NCBI RefSeq assembly: GCF_900169265.1
Contig: NZ_FXYX01000002.1
Span: 1 to 64,000, forward strand
Reading direction: 5' to 3'
DNA length: 64,000 bases
Source: Brevibacterium iodinum ATCC 49514
GTDB lineage: Bacteria > Actinomycetota > Actinomycetes > Actinomycetales > Brevibacteriaceae
Below, piece after piece: positions 19,657 through 28,497 of this stretch. Positions within the stretch are counted from its first letter, which is position 1. Each line of letters begins with the position of its first letter. The position numbers and the translations under genes are program-made. Under the pieces are notes generated by a model, which worked only from the letters and a program-made list of their open reading frames with translations, had not been told where the DNA came from and did no database searches.

Positions 19657-20696
19657 GGGTGGTTGATCTCCCAGAACGTAGGTCCGACAGGCTCAGGGAA
19701 GTCCGACTGGGCAACCAGGTAGCCTTCGCTGTCCACGGTGATGGGCAGCTGAGGAAGCGGTCGTTTGGCCGGGCCGAAGATGACCTTGCAGTGTTCCGTC
19801 ACGTCGAAGGTCGACTGGTGGCAGGGGCACAGCAGGTGGTGTGTCTGGTGCTCGTACAGCGCGACGGGGCAGCCGACGTGGGTGCAGATCTTCGAGTAGG
19901 CGACGATCCCGTCGTGCGACCAGTCCTTGCGATCCGGATCCTCTTTGAGTTCCTTGGGATCGATGCGCATGAGAAGCACGGCCGCTTTGGCCTTCTCGTT
20001 CAGCGGGTGCTCGCTGGCCTCCTCGTCGCCGATGCCGGAAGGCAGTACATGGTAGGCCGAGCCGATGGTGACTTCGTCAGCCTTGATCGGACGTTCGGAA
20101 TCCACCGAGGGGATTCCGCCGACGTCGCGGATGAGGCGAGTGCCCTTCTGCCAGAGCGTGTTGAACATCTTGTCGCCCGGCAGCGGACCGAGGTCGCGGA
20201 AGACGAGAACTGCCGGCAGCGGCGCGATCGCCAGAGCGGCGATGAGCGTATTGCGCAGCAGAGGACGGCGGGCGATGCCCGACTCTTCCTTGGCCTGGTG
20301 GAGGATCTCGAGCGCAATCGCCTGATCCTCTTCGCTGCCGCCGATGTCATGGCGTTCGTCGATGCCCTCGTGATCGCTCATGAGGTTCTTGGCCCAGAGC
20401 ACTGCACCGAAGCCGATGGAGAACATCGCGACAGCGGCACCGAGGCCGACGAACATGTTGTGAAGGCGGATGCTCTGCATCGATTCGCCCGGGGTGAACA
20501 GGAAGTACGCCACGATGAACCAGATGGTTCCGATCATCGAGAGGATGAACCAGGCGGCTACCTGTCGTTCGGCGACCTTCTCGGCGCGTGGGTCCGAGTC
20601 GGCCAGGCGCGGTTTGTGCTCGGGCAGACCTGGGTTCGTGAACCCGTTCAACTCCTCGAGCTGGCTGACGCCGCCGGAGTGCTCTTTCGAGGTCAT
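19653..20696 (-). CDS. qcrA: Cytochrome bc1 complex Rieske iron-sulfur subunit
   Basis: 347 residues. Three N-terminal transmembrane helices, as in actinobacterial QcrA, precede the Rieske domain with the cluster motif CTHVGCPVALYEHQ and CPCHQSTFD. It transfers electrons from menaquinol to the dihaem cytochrome. It lies second after qcrC (49 nt) and overlaps qcrB by 4 nt. It is a predicted Fe-S client of erpA and the Suf system. Confidence 0.97.
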   Translation of the reverse strand: MTSKEHSGGVSQLEELNGFTNPGLPEHKPRLADSDPRAEKVAERQVAAWFILSMIGTIWFIVAYFLFTPGESMQSIRLHNMFVGLGAAVAMFSIGFGAVLWAKNLMSDHEGIDERHDIGGSEEDQAIALEILHQAKEESGIARRPLLRNTLIAALAIAPLPAVLVFRDLGPLPGDKMFNTLWQKGTRLIRDVGGIPSVDSERPIKADEVTIGSAYHVLPSGIGDEEASEHPLNEKAKAAVLLMRIDPKELKEDPDRKDWSHDGIVAYSKICTHVGCPVALYEHQTHHLLCPCHQSTFDVTEHCKVIFGPAKRPLPQLPITVDSEGYLVAQSDFPEPVGPTFWEINHP

Positions 20697-20745
20697 TGAA
20701 TTCCCCGTCTATTCTCGTAATTGATGGTGAACGACACTGTCAGAC

Positions 20746-21531
20746 TCACTTGGCCCTGGATGACAGCCACACTGTCAGACCGATGACGGCAGCAAGTCCG
20801 AAGAACCAGATGAACAGGCCCTCTGCCACTGGGCCCAGCGAACCGAGCTTGAAGCCGCCGGGGGAGGGGTTGTCCGAGACTTCCTTGACGTAGGCGATGA
20901 CATCGCGCTTGTCTTCGGGAGTCAGGTTCGCGTCGTTGAAGATCGGCATGTTCTGGGGGCCGGTCTGCATCGCTTCGTAGAGGTGCTTCTCAGAGACTTC
21001 GGACAGGTTCGGTGCGTACTTGCCGCGGGTCAGCGCACCACCGGAGCCGACCACGTTGTGGCACATGGCGCAGTTGGTGCGGAACAGACCGCCGCCGGCA
21101 GCGGGGTCACCCTTCGAAGCATCGAGGTACTCGTCTTCGGGAACTGCCGGCCCGGGGCCGAGCGAAGCAACGTAGGCAGCGATCTGAGCGGTCTGCTCTT
21201 CGTCGAACTGCGGTTCCTTGACGCGAGCCTGCGGGCCGTTGGCCTGCAGCGGCATGCGTCCGGTGCCGACCTGGAAGTCAACGGCAGCAGCGCCGACGCC
21301 GATGAGGCCGGGACCGGCCTTCGAGCCTTCGGCGTTCATGCCGTGACAGGTGGCGCAGTTTGCCGCGAAGAGTTTCTTGCCTTCTTCGATATCAGAGGCG
21401 CTGGCTGTGTCCGCCTTGGCGCTCGAAGTCTGCGTGAAGAGTGCATAGGCTCCGCCGGTCAGCAGCAGTCCCACGAGAAGAAGCGCGACCAGCGCCATGG
21501 GATGTCTGCGGCGATCTGCTAGAAGCTTCAC
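20746..21531 (-). CDS. qcrC: Dihaem cytochrome c subunit of the bc complex
   Basis: 261 residues. It has an N-terminal membrane anchor (ALVALLLVGLLLTGGAYALF), two haem-binding motifs CATCH (59-63) and CAMCH (154-158), and a C-terminal transmembrane helix (LFIWFFGLAAVIGLTVWL). Actinobacteria lack soluble cytochrome c, so this dihaem subunit links the bc complex directly to the aa3 oxidase. It follows ctaE by 57 nt in the same operon. Confidence 0.97.
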   Translation of the reverse strand: MKLLADRRRHPMALVALLLVGLLLTGGAYALFTQTSSAKADTASASDIEEGKKLFAANCATCHGMNAEGSKAGPGLIGVGAAAVDFQVGTGRMPLQANGPQARVKEPQFDEEQTAQIAAYVASLGPGPAVPEDEYLDASKGDPAAGGGLFRTNCAMCHNVVGSGGALTRGKYAPNLSEVSEKHLYEAMQTGPQNMPIFNDANLTPEDKRDVIAYVKEVSDNPSPGGFKLGSLGPVAEGLFIWFFGLAAVIGLTVWLSSRAK

Positions 21532-21588
21532 TTGATCGTCCTTTGCTTGAAGTGTTGTGAGTCCTGGGGGCCGAGCATCTCGGGCCGG

Positions 21589-22227
21589 CTACTGCAGCAG
21601 GTAGATGATGCCGAACAGACCGATCCAGACAACATCGACGAAGTGCCAGTAGTAGGACACGCAGATTGCGAATGTGGCTTCATGGTGACCGAACTTCTTC
21701 GCTCCGTGGGCGCGTCCGATGACGAGCAGGAAGCAGATGAGTCCGATGGTCACGTGAATGCCGTGGAAGCCCGTGGTCAGGTAGAAGACGGAACCGTAGC
21801 CGTCGGAGCTGATCGAGATGCCCTCGCTGACGAGGGTCGCGTACTCCATGACCTGACCGGAGACGAAGATCGCGCCCAGGGCAAAGGTGAGGTAGAACCA
21901 CTCGACCATTCCCCATTTGGCGATATTGAACAGCGACCCGGTCCGCCGGGGACGGAACCGCTCGGCGGCGAACACACCGATCTGGCAGGTGAACGAAGAC
22001 GACACCAGGATCAACGTGTTGCCGAGAGCGTAGGGGATGTCGAGGATCTGAGTCCTCGCCTCCCACAGCTCCGGAACAACGGACCGGACGGTGAAGTACA
22101 TGGCGAAGAGCGCGGCAAAGAACATCAGGTCGCTCGCGAGGAACACGATGAAGCCCACCGTGGTCACATTCGGACGATTGACAACCGGATGTGCTGGCGC
22201 TGTTTGAGATGCAGTGGCAGTTGACAC
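21589..22227 (-). CDS. ctaE: Cytochrome c oxidase subunit III
   Basis: 212 residues from the GTG at 22227, with five transmembrane helices. It is a non-catalytic core subunit of aa3 oxidase. Motifs include [18 protein letters not shown] and [15 protein letters not shown]. The GTG start makes the N-terminus [19 protein letters not shown], like homologues, and a perfect-looking -10 (TAATAAT, 22240-22234) lies 6 nt upstream, implying a leaderless mRNA; an ATG 12 codons upstream (22263) would lie before that promoter. First gene of ctaE-qcrCAB. Confidence 0.93.
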   Translation of the reverse strand: MSTATASQTAPAHPVVNRPNVTTVGFIVFLASDLMFFAALFAMYFTVRSVVPELWEARTQILDIPYALGNTLILVSSSFTCQIGVFAAERFRPRRTGSLFNIAKWGMVEWFYLTFALGAIFVSGQVMEYATLVSEGISISSDGYGSVFYLTTGFHGIHVTIGLICFLLVIGRAHGAKKFGHHEATFAICVSYYWHFVDVVWIGLFGIIYLLQ

Positions 22228-22442
22228 AACCCCATTATTACCCGTCTCGGGGTGAGTTTTCATCTTTTACCCAGGTTTCGAGAAAGAAATTTCTACACGA
22301 CGTAGCAAAAACCGCGATCTGGTGCCGAAATCTCGTTTCGGATGCCGCTTCCGCCCGCGTGTCGAAGTCGCGATAGTATGCCGCAGGTAAGGTCCGCCCT
22401 GAGCTTCGGGGCGGCGGCAGCCCCTAGTGAGAGTTCAGACGG

Positions 22443-23564
22443 ATGACCGATTCGACGCCCATGACCACCCCGGCAACTCAGGCTTCCGGGGCCCGCACCA
22501 CGGTTCCGGCGGCCGCTGAGAACTGGCCCGACCTGCTCATGGCTCTCATGCACCAGCAGGACCTCGATGGCGTTCAGGCGGCTTGGGCGATGGATCAGAT
22601 CATGTCGGGCAAGACTCCGGATGTGACAATGGCCGCATTTCTCGCCGCACACCACACGAAGGGCGAGACGGTCGAGGAGATCGCCGGCCTCGTGGCGGCC
22701 ATGATGGATCATGCCGTTCCCCTGCCGGGGCTGGAAGACTCCGTCGACATCGTCGGCACCGGAGGCGACCGCGCAAAGACGGCGAACATCTCCTCGACCG
22801 CGGCCATGATCATCTCCGCCACCGGACAGCGGGTCGTCAAGCACGGAAACCGCGCGACATCCTCGGCGTCGGGATCGGCGGATGTGCTCGAAGCCCTCGG
22901 CGTGCGGTTCGACATCACACCCGAACAGACCGGTCAGATCGCCCAAGAGGTCGGACTGGCCTTCTGCTTCGCCAACGTGTTCCATCCGTCGATGCAGTTC
23001 GTCGCTGCAGTGCGGCGCCAGATCAACGTTCCCACCGCGTTCAACATCCTCGGCCCCCTGACGAACCCGGCTCGGGCAAGGCATACGGCCATCGGAGTCG
23101 CCGATGCCCAGATGGCCCCGCTCGTCGTCGGCACGCTGGCCAAACGCGGGCACCAGGCCGTGGTCTTCCGATCCCGGGACGGTCTCGACGAGCTGAGCAA
23201 CACCGACGTCAACGATGTGTGGGAAGTCCGCCACGGCGAGATCGAACACACGACGTTCGACGCCCTCGACCTCGGCATCGAGCGGGCGACGAAGGACGAT
23301 CTGCGCGGCGGCGGCCCGAATGAGAACGCGGCCATCACACGCGCGGTCCTCGACGGTGAACGATCGGCCGTGCGCGACATCGTGGCCATCAACGCCGCGG
23401 CGGCGCTCGTCGCCGCCGACGAGTCGGCTGTGGGCACCTTCACGGAGCGTTTGGCCCTCAAACTCGAAACTGCGGTCGAGACGATCGACAACGGGGGCGG
23501 CGCGGACAAGCTCCAGCAGCTCATCGACGTCTCACACAGAGTCGCTGAGACGAACCGCTCCTGA
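22443..23564 (+). CDS. trpD: Anthranilate phosphoribosyltransferase
   Basis: 373 residues. It joins anthranilate and PRPP in tryptophan synthesis. The motifs are DIVGTGGDRAKTANISSTAAMI (PRPP binding), KHGNRATSSASGSADVLEALG, and NILGPLTNPARARHTAIGV. It stands alone next to ctaE, an arrangement frequent in actinobacteria, away from the other trp genes. Its last 33 bp overlap the convergent nuclease gene. Confidence 0.96.
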   Translation: MTDSTPMTTPATQASGARTTVPAAAENWPDLLMALMHQQDLDGVQAAWAMDQIMSGKTPDVTMAAFLAAHHTKGETVEEIAGLVAAMMDHAVPLPGLEDSVDIVGTGGDRAKTANISSTAAMIISATGQRVVKHGNRATSSASGSADVLEALGVRFDITPEQTGQIAQEVGLAFCFANVFHPSMQFVAAVRRQINVPTAFNILGPLTNPARARHTAIGVADAQMAPLVVGTLAKRGHQAVVFRSRDGLDELSNTDVNDVWEVRHGEIEHTTFDALDLGIERATKDDLRGGGPNENAAITRAVLDGERSAVRDIVAINAAAALVAADESAVGTFTERLALKLETAVETIDNGGGADKLQQLIDVSHRVAETNRS

Positions 23565-25289
23565 GCTGTGTGCATGGCTGGTCGCTCCCTGGCGGGGCAG
23601 CGACCAGCCATGGTCGCCTGCGGGCGTCACAGAGACGAGCTCGGCGGTCTCCAGCCAGCCGGCCAGCAGACGCGACTCCTCCGGGAGCGAGTCGGTGTCC
23701 TGCGGCAGCGCTCCGGGGGCAGGGACCCATTCGGCCGTCGAACTCAGCGCCGACAGGGAATCTCCCATGGCTTGCCTGGTCGACACATGGCCGGCGCCGG
23801 CGAGTTTCCCGTGGCGGATGATCGCCAGGTCCCAGCCGGAGTCGAAACCGGGGGCGGCCGCAATCAGTTCGGGAACACTCCGCAAGGCCGTCACCTGTTC
23901 GGCTCGCGCCGCGATGGACACTGCCGAGCGCATTGCGTCACGGACCTCGGCGGCCGTTTCGAACCGGGCCTCTCCTGACAGTCGCTGCATGCGCTCAGCG
24001 GCCAAGCGCTGCAGTGAGGACAGGTCCCCATCGAGCAGAGCGAGGAGCTCGCGGATCGAGCTCCGGTAGTCATCGACATCGGTGATCCCCGCGCAGGGAC
24101 CGCCGCACTGACCGACCTGTGCACTCACACAGGGACGATGTTCGCCGAGGCTGCGCTGCGTGATCGCAGCCGTGCACCTCTTGACCGGGTAGAGGGTGTC
24201 GAGGAGTTCCTTGACGGCCTGTGCCGATTTCCGTGACCGGAACGGTCCCAGCGGCGGAGCGGGAGAGCGTTCGAGCGCCGAGTTCGCCCGGACCACCGAC
24301 AGTCGGGGGAAGAGCTCATCGCTGAGGACGATCCACGAATTGCGTTCTGGGTTCTTCGACCGTCGGTTGTAAGGCGGCGCCAAATCTCCGATCAGGCGGA
24401 TCTCGCGGACTTCGGCTTCCAGCGCGTGGGCGCAGGGCAGGCAGCTGACCTCTTGTGCCGCGGTGATCATCTCGGCCATGCGGCCACGGTTCTCCGAGGC
24501 ATTGAAGTACCCGCGCACTCGCCTGGCCATATTTCCGGACTTGCCGATGTAGAGCACACGGCGAGTACCGTCGAGGAACATGTAGACGCCGGGCTCCTCG
24601 GGAACGCCCTTGGCCAAATGGGATTTGGCCTGTCGCTTCGCCCACCCCGACTGTCTGACGGTCGACAGCTCCTCCAGCGTCGTCACTCCGTAGCCGCCGA
24701 AGCGTTCGAACAGATGGTGGAGGAGCTCGCCGGTCGCTCGCGCATCGGAGAGCGCACGGTGATCGGGCTCGACCTGGGTGCCGAAATGTGCGGCGAGCGT
24801 CGAGAGTTTGTGGTTGCGCACTTCGTCGCGGCCGACGACGCGTCGGGCCAGCGTGACGGTATCGAGGACTGTGGGCGCCGGCCAATGATAGTCGAGACGT
24901 TCGCAGGCCGAGCGGAGGAATCCGATGTCGAAGGGCGCATTGTGTGCGACCAGCACCGCACCGACGGAGAATTCCAAGAAACTCGGCAGAACCGAGCTGA
25001 TGGGAGGTGCGTCATCGACCATCGCATGAGTGATGCCGGTGAGCCGGGCGACGAATGGGCTGATCACTGAGTGTTCCGGTTTGACCAGGGTCTGGAACTC
25101 GCCGATGACCTCGCCGCCGCGCGTCTTGACCGCGCCGATTTCGGTGATCTCCGACTGCCCGGCTCGGGTGCCCGTCGTTTCGAGGTCGACGATGACGAAG
25201 GTGACGTCTGACAGTGGAGTTCCGAGGCTGTCGAAGGATAGCTGAGTATTGTGCAGTGTGCTGGGTGCGCGGTCGAACGGGACGGTCAT
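23532..25289 (-). CDS. DEDDh exonuclease fused to a GIY-YIG (UvrC-like) nuclease
   Basis: 585 residues from the ATG at 25289. The N-terminal DnaQ-like 3'-5' exonuclease has a full DEDDh set: D35 and E37 (VDLETTG), D121 (HNAPFDIGF), H177 and D182 (DHRALSDARAT). A GIY-YIG domain starts at about 234 (GVYMFLDGTRRVLYIGKSGNMARRVRGYF), followed by UvrC-like sequence with a cysteine-rich stretch (CVSAQVGQCGGPCAG). This fusion is common in actinobacteria and resembles Cho/UvrC-type endonucleases; a repair role is inferred. The upstream frame extension has no family similarity. Its end overlaps trpD by 33 bp. Confidence 0.92.
   Translation of the reverse strand: MTVPFDRAPSTLHNTQLSFDSLGTPLSDVTFVIVDLETTGTRAGQSEITEIGAVKTRGGEVIGEFQTLVKPEHSVISPFVARLTGITHAMVDDAPPISSVLPSFLEFSVGAVLVAHNAPFDIGFLRSACERLDYHWPAPTVLDTVTLARRVVGRDEVRNHKLSTLAAHFGTQVEPDHRALSDARATGELLHHLFERFGGYGVTTLEELSTVRQSGWAKRQAKSHLAKGVPEEPGVYMFLDGTRRVLYIGKSGNMARRVRGYFNASENRGRMAEMITAAQEVSCLPCAHALEAEVREIRLIGDLAPPYNRRSKNPERNSWIVLSDELFPRLSVVRANSALERSPAPPLGPFRSRKSAQAVKELLDTLYPVKRCTAAITQRSLGEHRPCVSAQVGQCGGPCAGITDVDDYRSSIRELLALLDGDLSSLQRLAAERMQRLSGEARFETAAEVRDAMRSAVSIAARAEQVTALRSVPELIAAAPGFDSGWDLAIIRHGKLAGAGHVSTRQAMGDSLSALSSTAEWVPAPGALPQDTDSLPEESRLLAGWLETAELVSVTPAGDHGWSLPRQGATSHAHSSGAVRLSDSV
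23573..23612. terminator. Hairpin inside the nuclease gene end, serving trpD
   Basis: A 14-bp perfect stem (23573-23586 with 23599-23612) starts 8 nt after the trpD stop. It lies inside the last 28 codons of the convergent nuclease gene, so this coding tail doubles as the trpD terminator. Confidence 0.6.
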
Positions 25290-25336
25290 GATGCACAGTC
25301 TCTCAGGAGTCACTGACACAAAGCGGTCAGCGTCGC

Positions 25337-25789
25337 TCACACCGAGGATCCGTCGCCGCCGTCGGCGGAACGATGGCTCGGCAGGTGGAAGAACAGGCCG
25401 ACCGCGCCGCCGATGCCGACGGCCAGGCCGATGAGCAGGTACCACCCCGGCAGCGGCCTGAAGAAGATCACGCCGATGAGCAGGAGCACGACCGCACCGA
25501 GCGCCGCGGCCCAGGACAGCACCAGGGTGGGCGAAGCAGTGCGCCGCCCGATCGGCTCCGCCGGTTCAGGCTCCCAATGCTCGGTGTCTTCGAGGGCGTC
25601 GCGAACATCCTCGGCGGGCATATCTCCTGTCGTCGCCGAGGGTTCGGCGATCTGCCGGACGAGGTCGTCCCAATCCTCGTCGCTGATGCGCGATCGGTCG
25701 TGCCCGATCCGCTCCGGATCGGGCACCTCCCCTCGCCAGTCCTCCCGGCCCTCGTCGTCGGGAGTCGAAGCGGTGCCGTCGTCGTTCAT
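25337..25789 (-). CDS. Small acidic membrane protein, unknown function
   Basis: 150 residues. An acidic soluble N-terminus of about 85 residues with HWEPEPAEP (similar in feel to the HFVPPEPPP stretch of a widespread actinobacterial small membrane protein) precedes two transmembrane helices (about 87-108 and 113-136) and a short polar tail. It follows the alpha/beta hydrolase by 28 nt on the same strand and precedes the nuclease gene, so the three may form one operon. Confidence 0.7.
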   Translation of the reverse strand: MNDDGTASTPDDEGREDWRGEVPDPERIGHDRSRISDEDWDDLVRQIAEPSATTGDMPAEDVRDALEDTEHWEPEPAEPIGRRTASPTLVLSWAAALGAVVLLLIGVIFFRPLPGWYLLIGLAVGIGGAVGLFFHLPSHRSADGGDGSSV

Positions 25790-25817
25790 ACCCGAGTCAG
25801 CAATTCCGTGGCCTCAG

Positions 25818-26606
25818 CTATTCCCCGGTCTCGGACTGCCGTGGCACGGTCGTTTCTGTGGAGACCGCCCGCAGGACCGCCTCTGCGATGGTGTTCGCGT
25901 CGAAGTCGAGGGTCGCCACATGGCGGGATCGGCGGAGGGCGACGATCCTCGGCGGGTGCGGAAGGTTCGATCGCAGCGCACGCAGCGTCCGCGGACTCAC
26001 GACATTGTCCTCACCGGAGACCATGGCAGTGACGGGGCGGGTGACTTTCCACAGATCGTCGCGCAGGGTCCGCAGCGCACGATGGAACGTGGCCAGGGGG
26101 CCCACCGGTGTCCGTTCGTAGGCGTACTCGTCGCGGTCCGGGTGGGCGATGTCGCCGCCGATCGACGGAATCGTGCGCACGACGTGCCTGAGCACCGGCA
26201 GCAGGGGAGCGAAGGGAGAGTCGATGTAGAGGGCAGGATTGACCACGACGATCTCGTCGGGAGCACCCTCTGCAGCCGCCAGGGCGAGTGCCAGGGCTCC
26301 ACCCATCGACAGGCCGGCGACGACGACACGCTCGTGGTCGGCCTGCAGCCGACCCAGTTCGGTGCGCGCCTCGCCGAGCCAGTCGGACCATCCAGTGGAG
26401 TCCATGTCCTGCCATGAGGTGCCGTGACCGGGCAGCTGGGGGACGCTGACGTCGACGCCCTCCGCTGCGATCGCGCGGGCGATCGGCACCCAGGAGACGG
26501 GCGAACCGGTGAGTCCGTGCAGGAAGAGAACCGCGGAGGCTGAATCGCTGTCGAGGCTGCGATAGGCGGCCGTCGGATCCGCCCCGAGTGTGAAATCGAT
26601 CTCCAT
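25818..26606 (-). CDS. Alpha/beta hydrolase (esterase/carboxylesterase type)
   Basis: 262 residues. The fold is shown by VLFLHGLTGSPVSW (oxyanion loop HG), the nucleophile elbow GLSMGGALAL with its serine, a late aspartate in VSGEDNVVSP, and a histidine in RSRHVATLDFD. It resembles Est30-like carboxylesterases or monoacylglycerol lipases. The substrate is unknown. GGGAG precedes the ATG. It is divergent from the acyltransferase gene; a lipid link is possible but not shown. Confidence 0.88.
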   Translation of the reverse strand: MEIDFTLGADPTAAYRSLDSDSASAVLFLHGLTGSPVSWVPIARAIAAEGVDVSVPQLPGHGTSWQDMDSTGWSDWLGEARTELGRLQADHERVVVAGLSMGGALALALAAAEGAPDEIVVVNPALYIDSPFAPLLPVLRHVVRTIPSIGGDIAHPDRDEYAYERTPVGPLATFHRALRTLRDDLWKVTRPVTAMVSGEDNVVSPRTLRALRSNLPHPPRIVALRRSRHVATLDFDANTIAEAVLRAVSTETTVPRQSETGE

Positions 26607-26712
26607 GCTCCCAGCATGGCACGGATGAGTCCGAGACGGACTTCGCTGTTCACCGTGCGTGTCGATATATGATTGCCGAGGACGACAAAGAGTCGTAGTC
26701 GGAAGGGTGCGC

Positions 26713-27465
26713 GTGATCTACTGGTTTCTCAAGCGAGTCCTCGCCGGACCCATCCTGCGGATCCTCTTCCGTCCGTGGGTGCGGGGCCTGGACAATCTGC
26801 CGTCCGAGGGCCCGGCGATCATCGCAGGAAATCACAACCACTTCATGGACTCGATCTTCGTTCCGCTGCTCGCTCCGCGTCCCGTCGTCTACCTGGCGAA
26901 GAAGGACTACTTCACCGGTCGCGGAATCAAGGGTGCGGTGACTCGATGGTTCTTCAAGCTCAACAATCAGCTGCCCATGGACCGCGGCGGCGGATCGGGA
27001 TCTCAGGCTTCGCTCGAATCGGGTCTGAAGGTTCTCCGTGAGGGAAACTCGCTGGGCATCTATCCCGAAGGCACTCGCTCGCCCGACGGGAAGCTCTATC
27101 GCGGACGCACCGGCATTGCGCGTCTCGTCCTCGAGTCCGGCGCGCCTGTGGTACCAGTGGCGATCATCGGTACGGACAAGCTGCAGCCTGCCGGTCGCCT
27201 CGTTCCCAAGCTCAGGCGCGTCGGAGTCGTCTTCGGCGCACCGATGGACTTCTCGAAGTATTCGGGTCTTCCTGCCGACCGTTTCATGCTGCGGTCGGTC
27301 ACCGACGAGATCATGTACGAGATCATGCGCCTGTCCGGACAGGAATACGTCGATACCTATGCGTCGACGGTCAAAACCAAGCTGCTGACGAGCGCCAAAC
27401 CGAAGAAGACGGATCCGCCGAACCGGGATGAACCGAAATCAGACGGCGAAAGCCCGTCGAACTAG
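26713..27465 (+). CDS. plsC: 1-acyl-sn-glycerol-3-phosphate acyltransferase family protein
   Basis: 250 residues from the GTG at 26713, which has GGAAGG upstream. The acyltransferase motifs are NHNHFMDS (H-x4-D catalytic dyad), MDRGGGSGS, and FPEGTRS-like YPEGTRSPDGKLYRGRTG, with VVPVAIIGTD at the fourth block. It should add the second acyl chain in phosphatidic acid synthesis, although actinobacteria have several paralogues with differing acceptors. It has a basic C-terminal tail. Confidence 0.9.
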   Translation: MIYWFLKRVLAGPILRILFRPWVRGLDNLPSEGPAIIAGNHNHFMDSIFVPLLAPRPVVYLAKKDYFTGRGIKGAVTRWFFKLNNQLPMDRGGGSGSQASLESGLKVLREGNSLGIYPEGTRSPDGKLYRGRTGIARLVLESGAPVVPVAIIGTDKLQPAGRLVPKLRRVGVVFGAPMDFSKYSGLPADRFMLRSVTDEIMYEIMRLSGQEYVDTYASTVKTKLLTSAKPKKTDPPNRDEPKSDGESPSN

Positions 27466-27643
27466 GCCCTTCGGCCCCGGCACCTTCCGCTCCGAGTCGC
27501 CTGAATGACATCCATGTGACATGTTCGAATACTGCGGTAACGGCGACACGCGGAAATTGTTACCTCGAGATGTTTGTCCTGGCGGGGACGGCAGAATAAC
27601 TTGGAGTTGTTGAATCCCACTGTAGGTTCGCTGGGAAGAGGGC

Positions 27644-27649
27644 TAGAAT
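27644..27649 (+). promoter_or_regulatory. Likely -10 element of ftsR
   Basis: TAGAAT lies 64 nt before the ftsR start, inside the 248-bp gap after plsC. Farther upstream are GTAAC and GTTAC half-sites 22 bp apart (about 27538-27564). No clear -35 was seen. Confidence 0.4.
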
Positions 27650-27713
27650 GACTATGTTCTCGGTCCTTCCAAGCGACCTTCGCTTCCCCCAGGGACTTTA
27701 AGGAGGAGTCGGT

Positions 27714-28295
27714 GTGAACCGCTCAAGTCATGAAAGCGTCGACATGACGCCGATGCCGTCAGCAGCCCAGGGGCTGCTGTTCGATGATGATCTGCCCGTA
27801 CTCGATGAAGAGGCCGGCTACCGCGGTCCCACCGTCTGCAAGGTCGTCGGCATCAGCTACCGTCGCCTCGATTACTGGGCGCGCACCGATCTGGTGACCC
27901 CGTCGATCCGCAATGCGACCGGATCCGGCAGCCAGCGGCTCTACAGCTTCCGTGACATCCTCGTCCTCAAGATCGTCAAGCGACTCCTCGACACCGGCGT
28001 CGGACTGCAGTCGATCCGCACCGCGGTTGAGCACCTGCGTTCCCGCGGCGTCGACGATCTCTCTCAGATCACGCTCATGTCCGATGGTGCCAGCGTCTTC
28101 GAATGCACCTCGCCTGATGAGGTCGTCGACCTCCTCCAAGGCGGGCAGGGCGTCTTCGGCATCGCCGTCGGCCGCGTCTGGAACGAAGTCGAAGGTTCGC
28201 TGTCCGAGTTCCCGAGCGAACGAGTCCCCGAAGACGATGCGGCCCTCGAAGCCATGGATGAGCTCGCCGCCCGTCGCGCACGCAAATCCGGCTGA
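27714..28295 (+). CDS. ftsR: MerR-family regulator FtsR (Rv1828 type)
   Basis: 193 residues from GTG, with AGGAGG upstream. The winged-helix MerR domain (about 36-105) reads GYRGPTVCKVVGISYRRLDYWARTDLVTPS and YSFRDILVLKIVKRLLDTGVGLQSIRTAVEHLR. The C-terminal effector-like domain carries ITLMSDGASVFECTSPDEVVDLLQGGQGVFGIAVGRVW, diagnostic of FtsR, a regulator shown in Corynebacterium to act on ftsZ. The usual neighbour garA is not upstream here. Confidence 0.92.
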   Translation: MNRSSHESVDMTPMPSAAQGLLFDDDLPVLDEEAGYRGPTVCKVVGISYRRLDYWARTDLVTPSIRNATGSGSQRLYSFRDILVLKIVKRLLDTGVGLQSIRTAVEHLRSRGVDDLSQITLMSDGASVFECTSPDEVVDLLQGGQGVFGIAVGRVWNEVEGSLSEFPSERVPEDDAALEAMDELAARRARKSG

Positions 28296-28320
28296 CAGCC
28301 GACAGAGTACTCACACCACC

Positions 28321-28359
28321 ACCGAGGCGGTCCGCTCAGTTCGAGCGGACCGCCTCGGT
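28321..28359. terminator. Terminator after ftsR
   Basis: A 16-bp perfect stem (28321-28336 with 28344-28359) and a 7-nt loop, 25 nt after the ftsR stop. Confidence 0.8.
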
Positions 28360-28428
28360 TGTCGTATGGAACGGAAAGGTGAGGTGCAGAGCGCCTCGAA
28401 TGTGTCCGAGGCGCCTGCGAACAGAGAA

Positions 28429-28460
28429 CTGCCGTCGCGAACCTGAGTTCGCGACGGCAG
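28429..28460. terminator. Terminator after parA-like gene
   Basis: A 14-bp perfect stem (28429-28442 with 28447-28460) and a CTGA loop, downstream of the minus-strand parA-like gene. It forms a pair with the hairpin at 28321 between convergent genes. Confidence 0.75.
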
Positions 28461-28497
28461 TCGACGAGTTGGTGGGGGAGCGGGGACAGCTAGTCGT

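Noticed and set aside
18019-19722. A 567-codon plus-strand frame over qcrB
   Set aside because: Shadow of qcrB with low-complexity acidic sequence and no domain.
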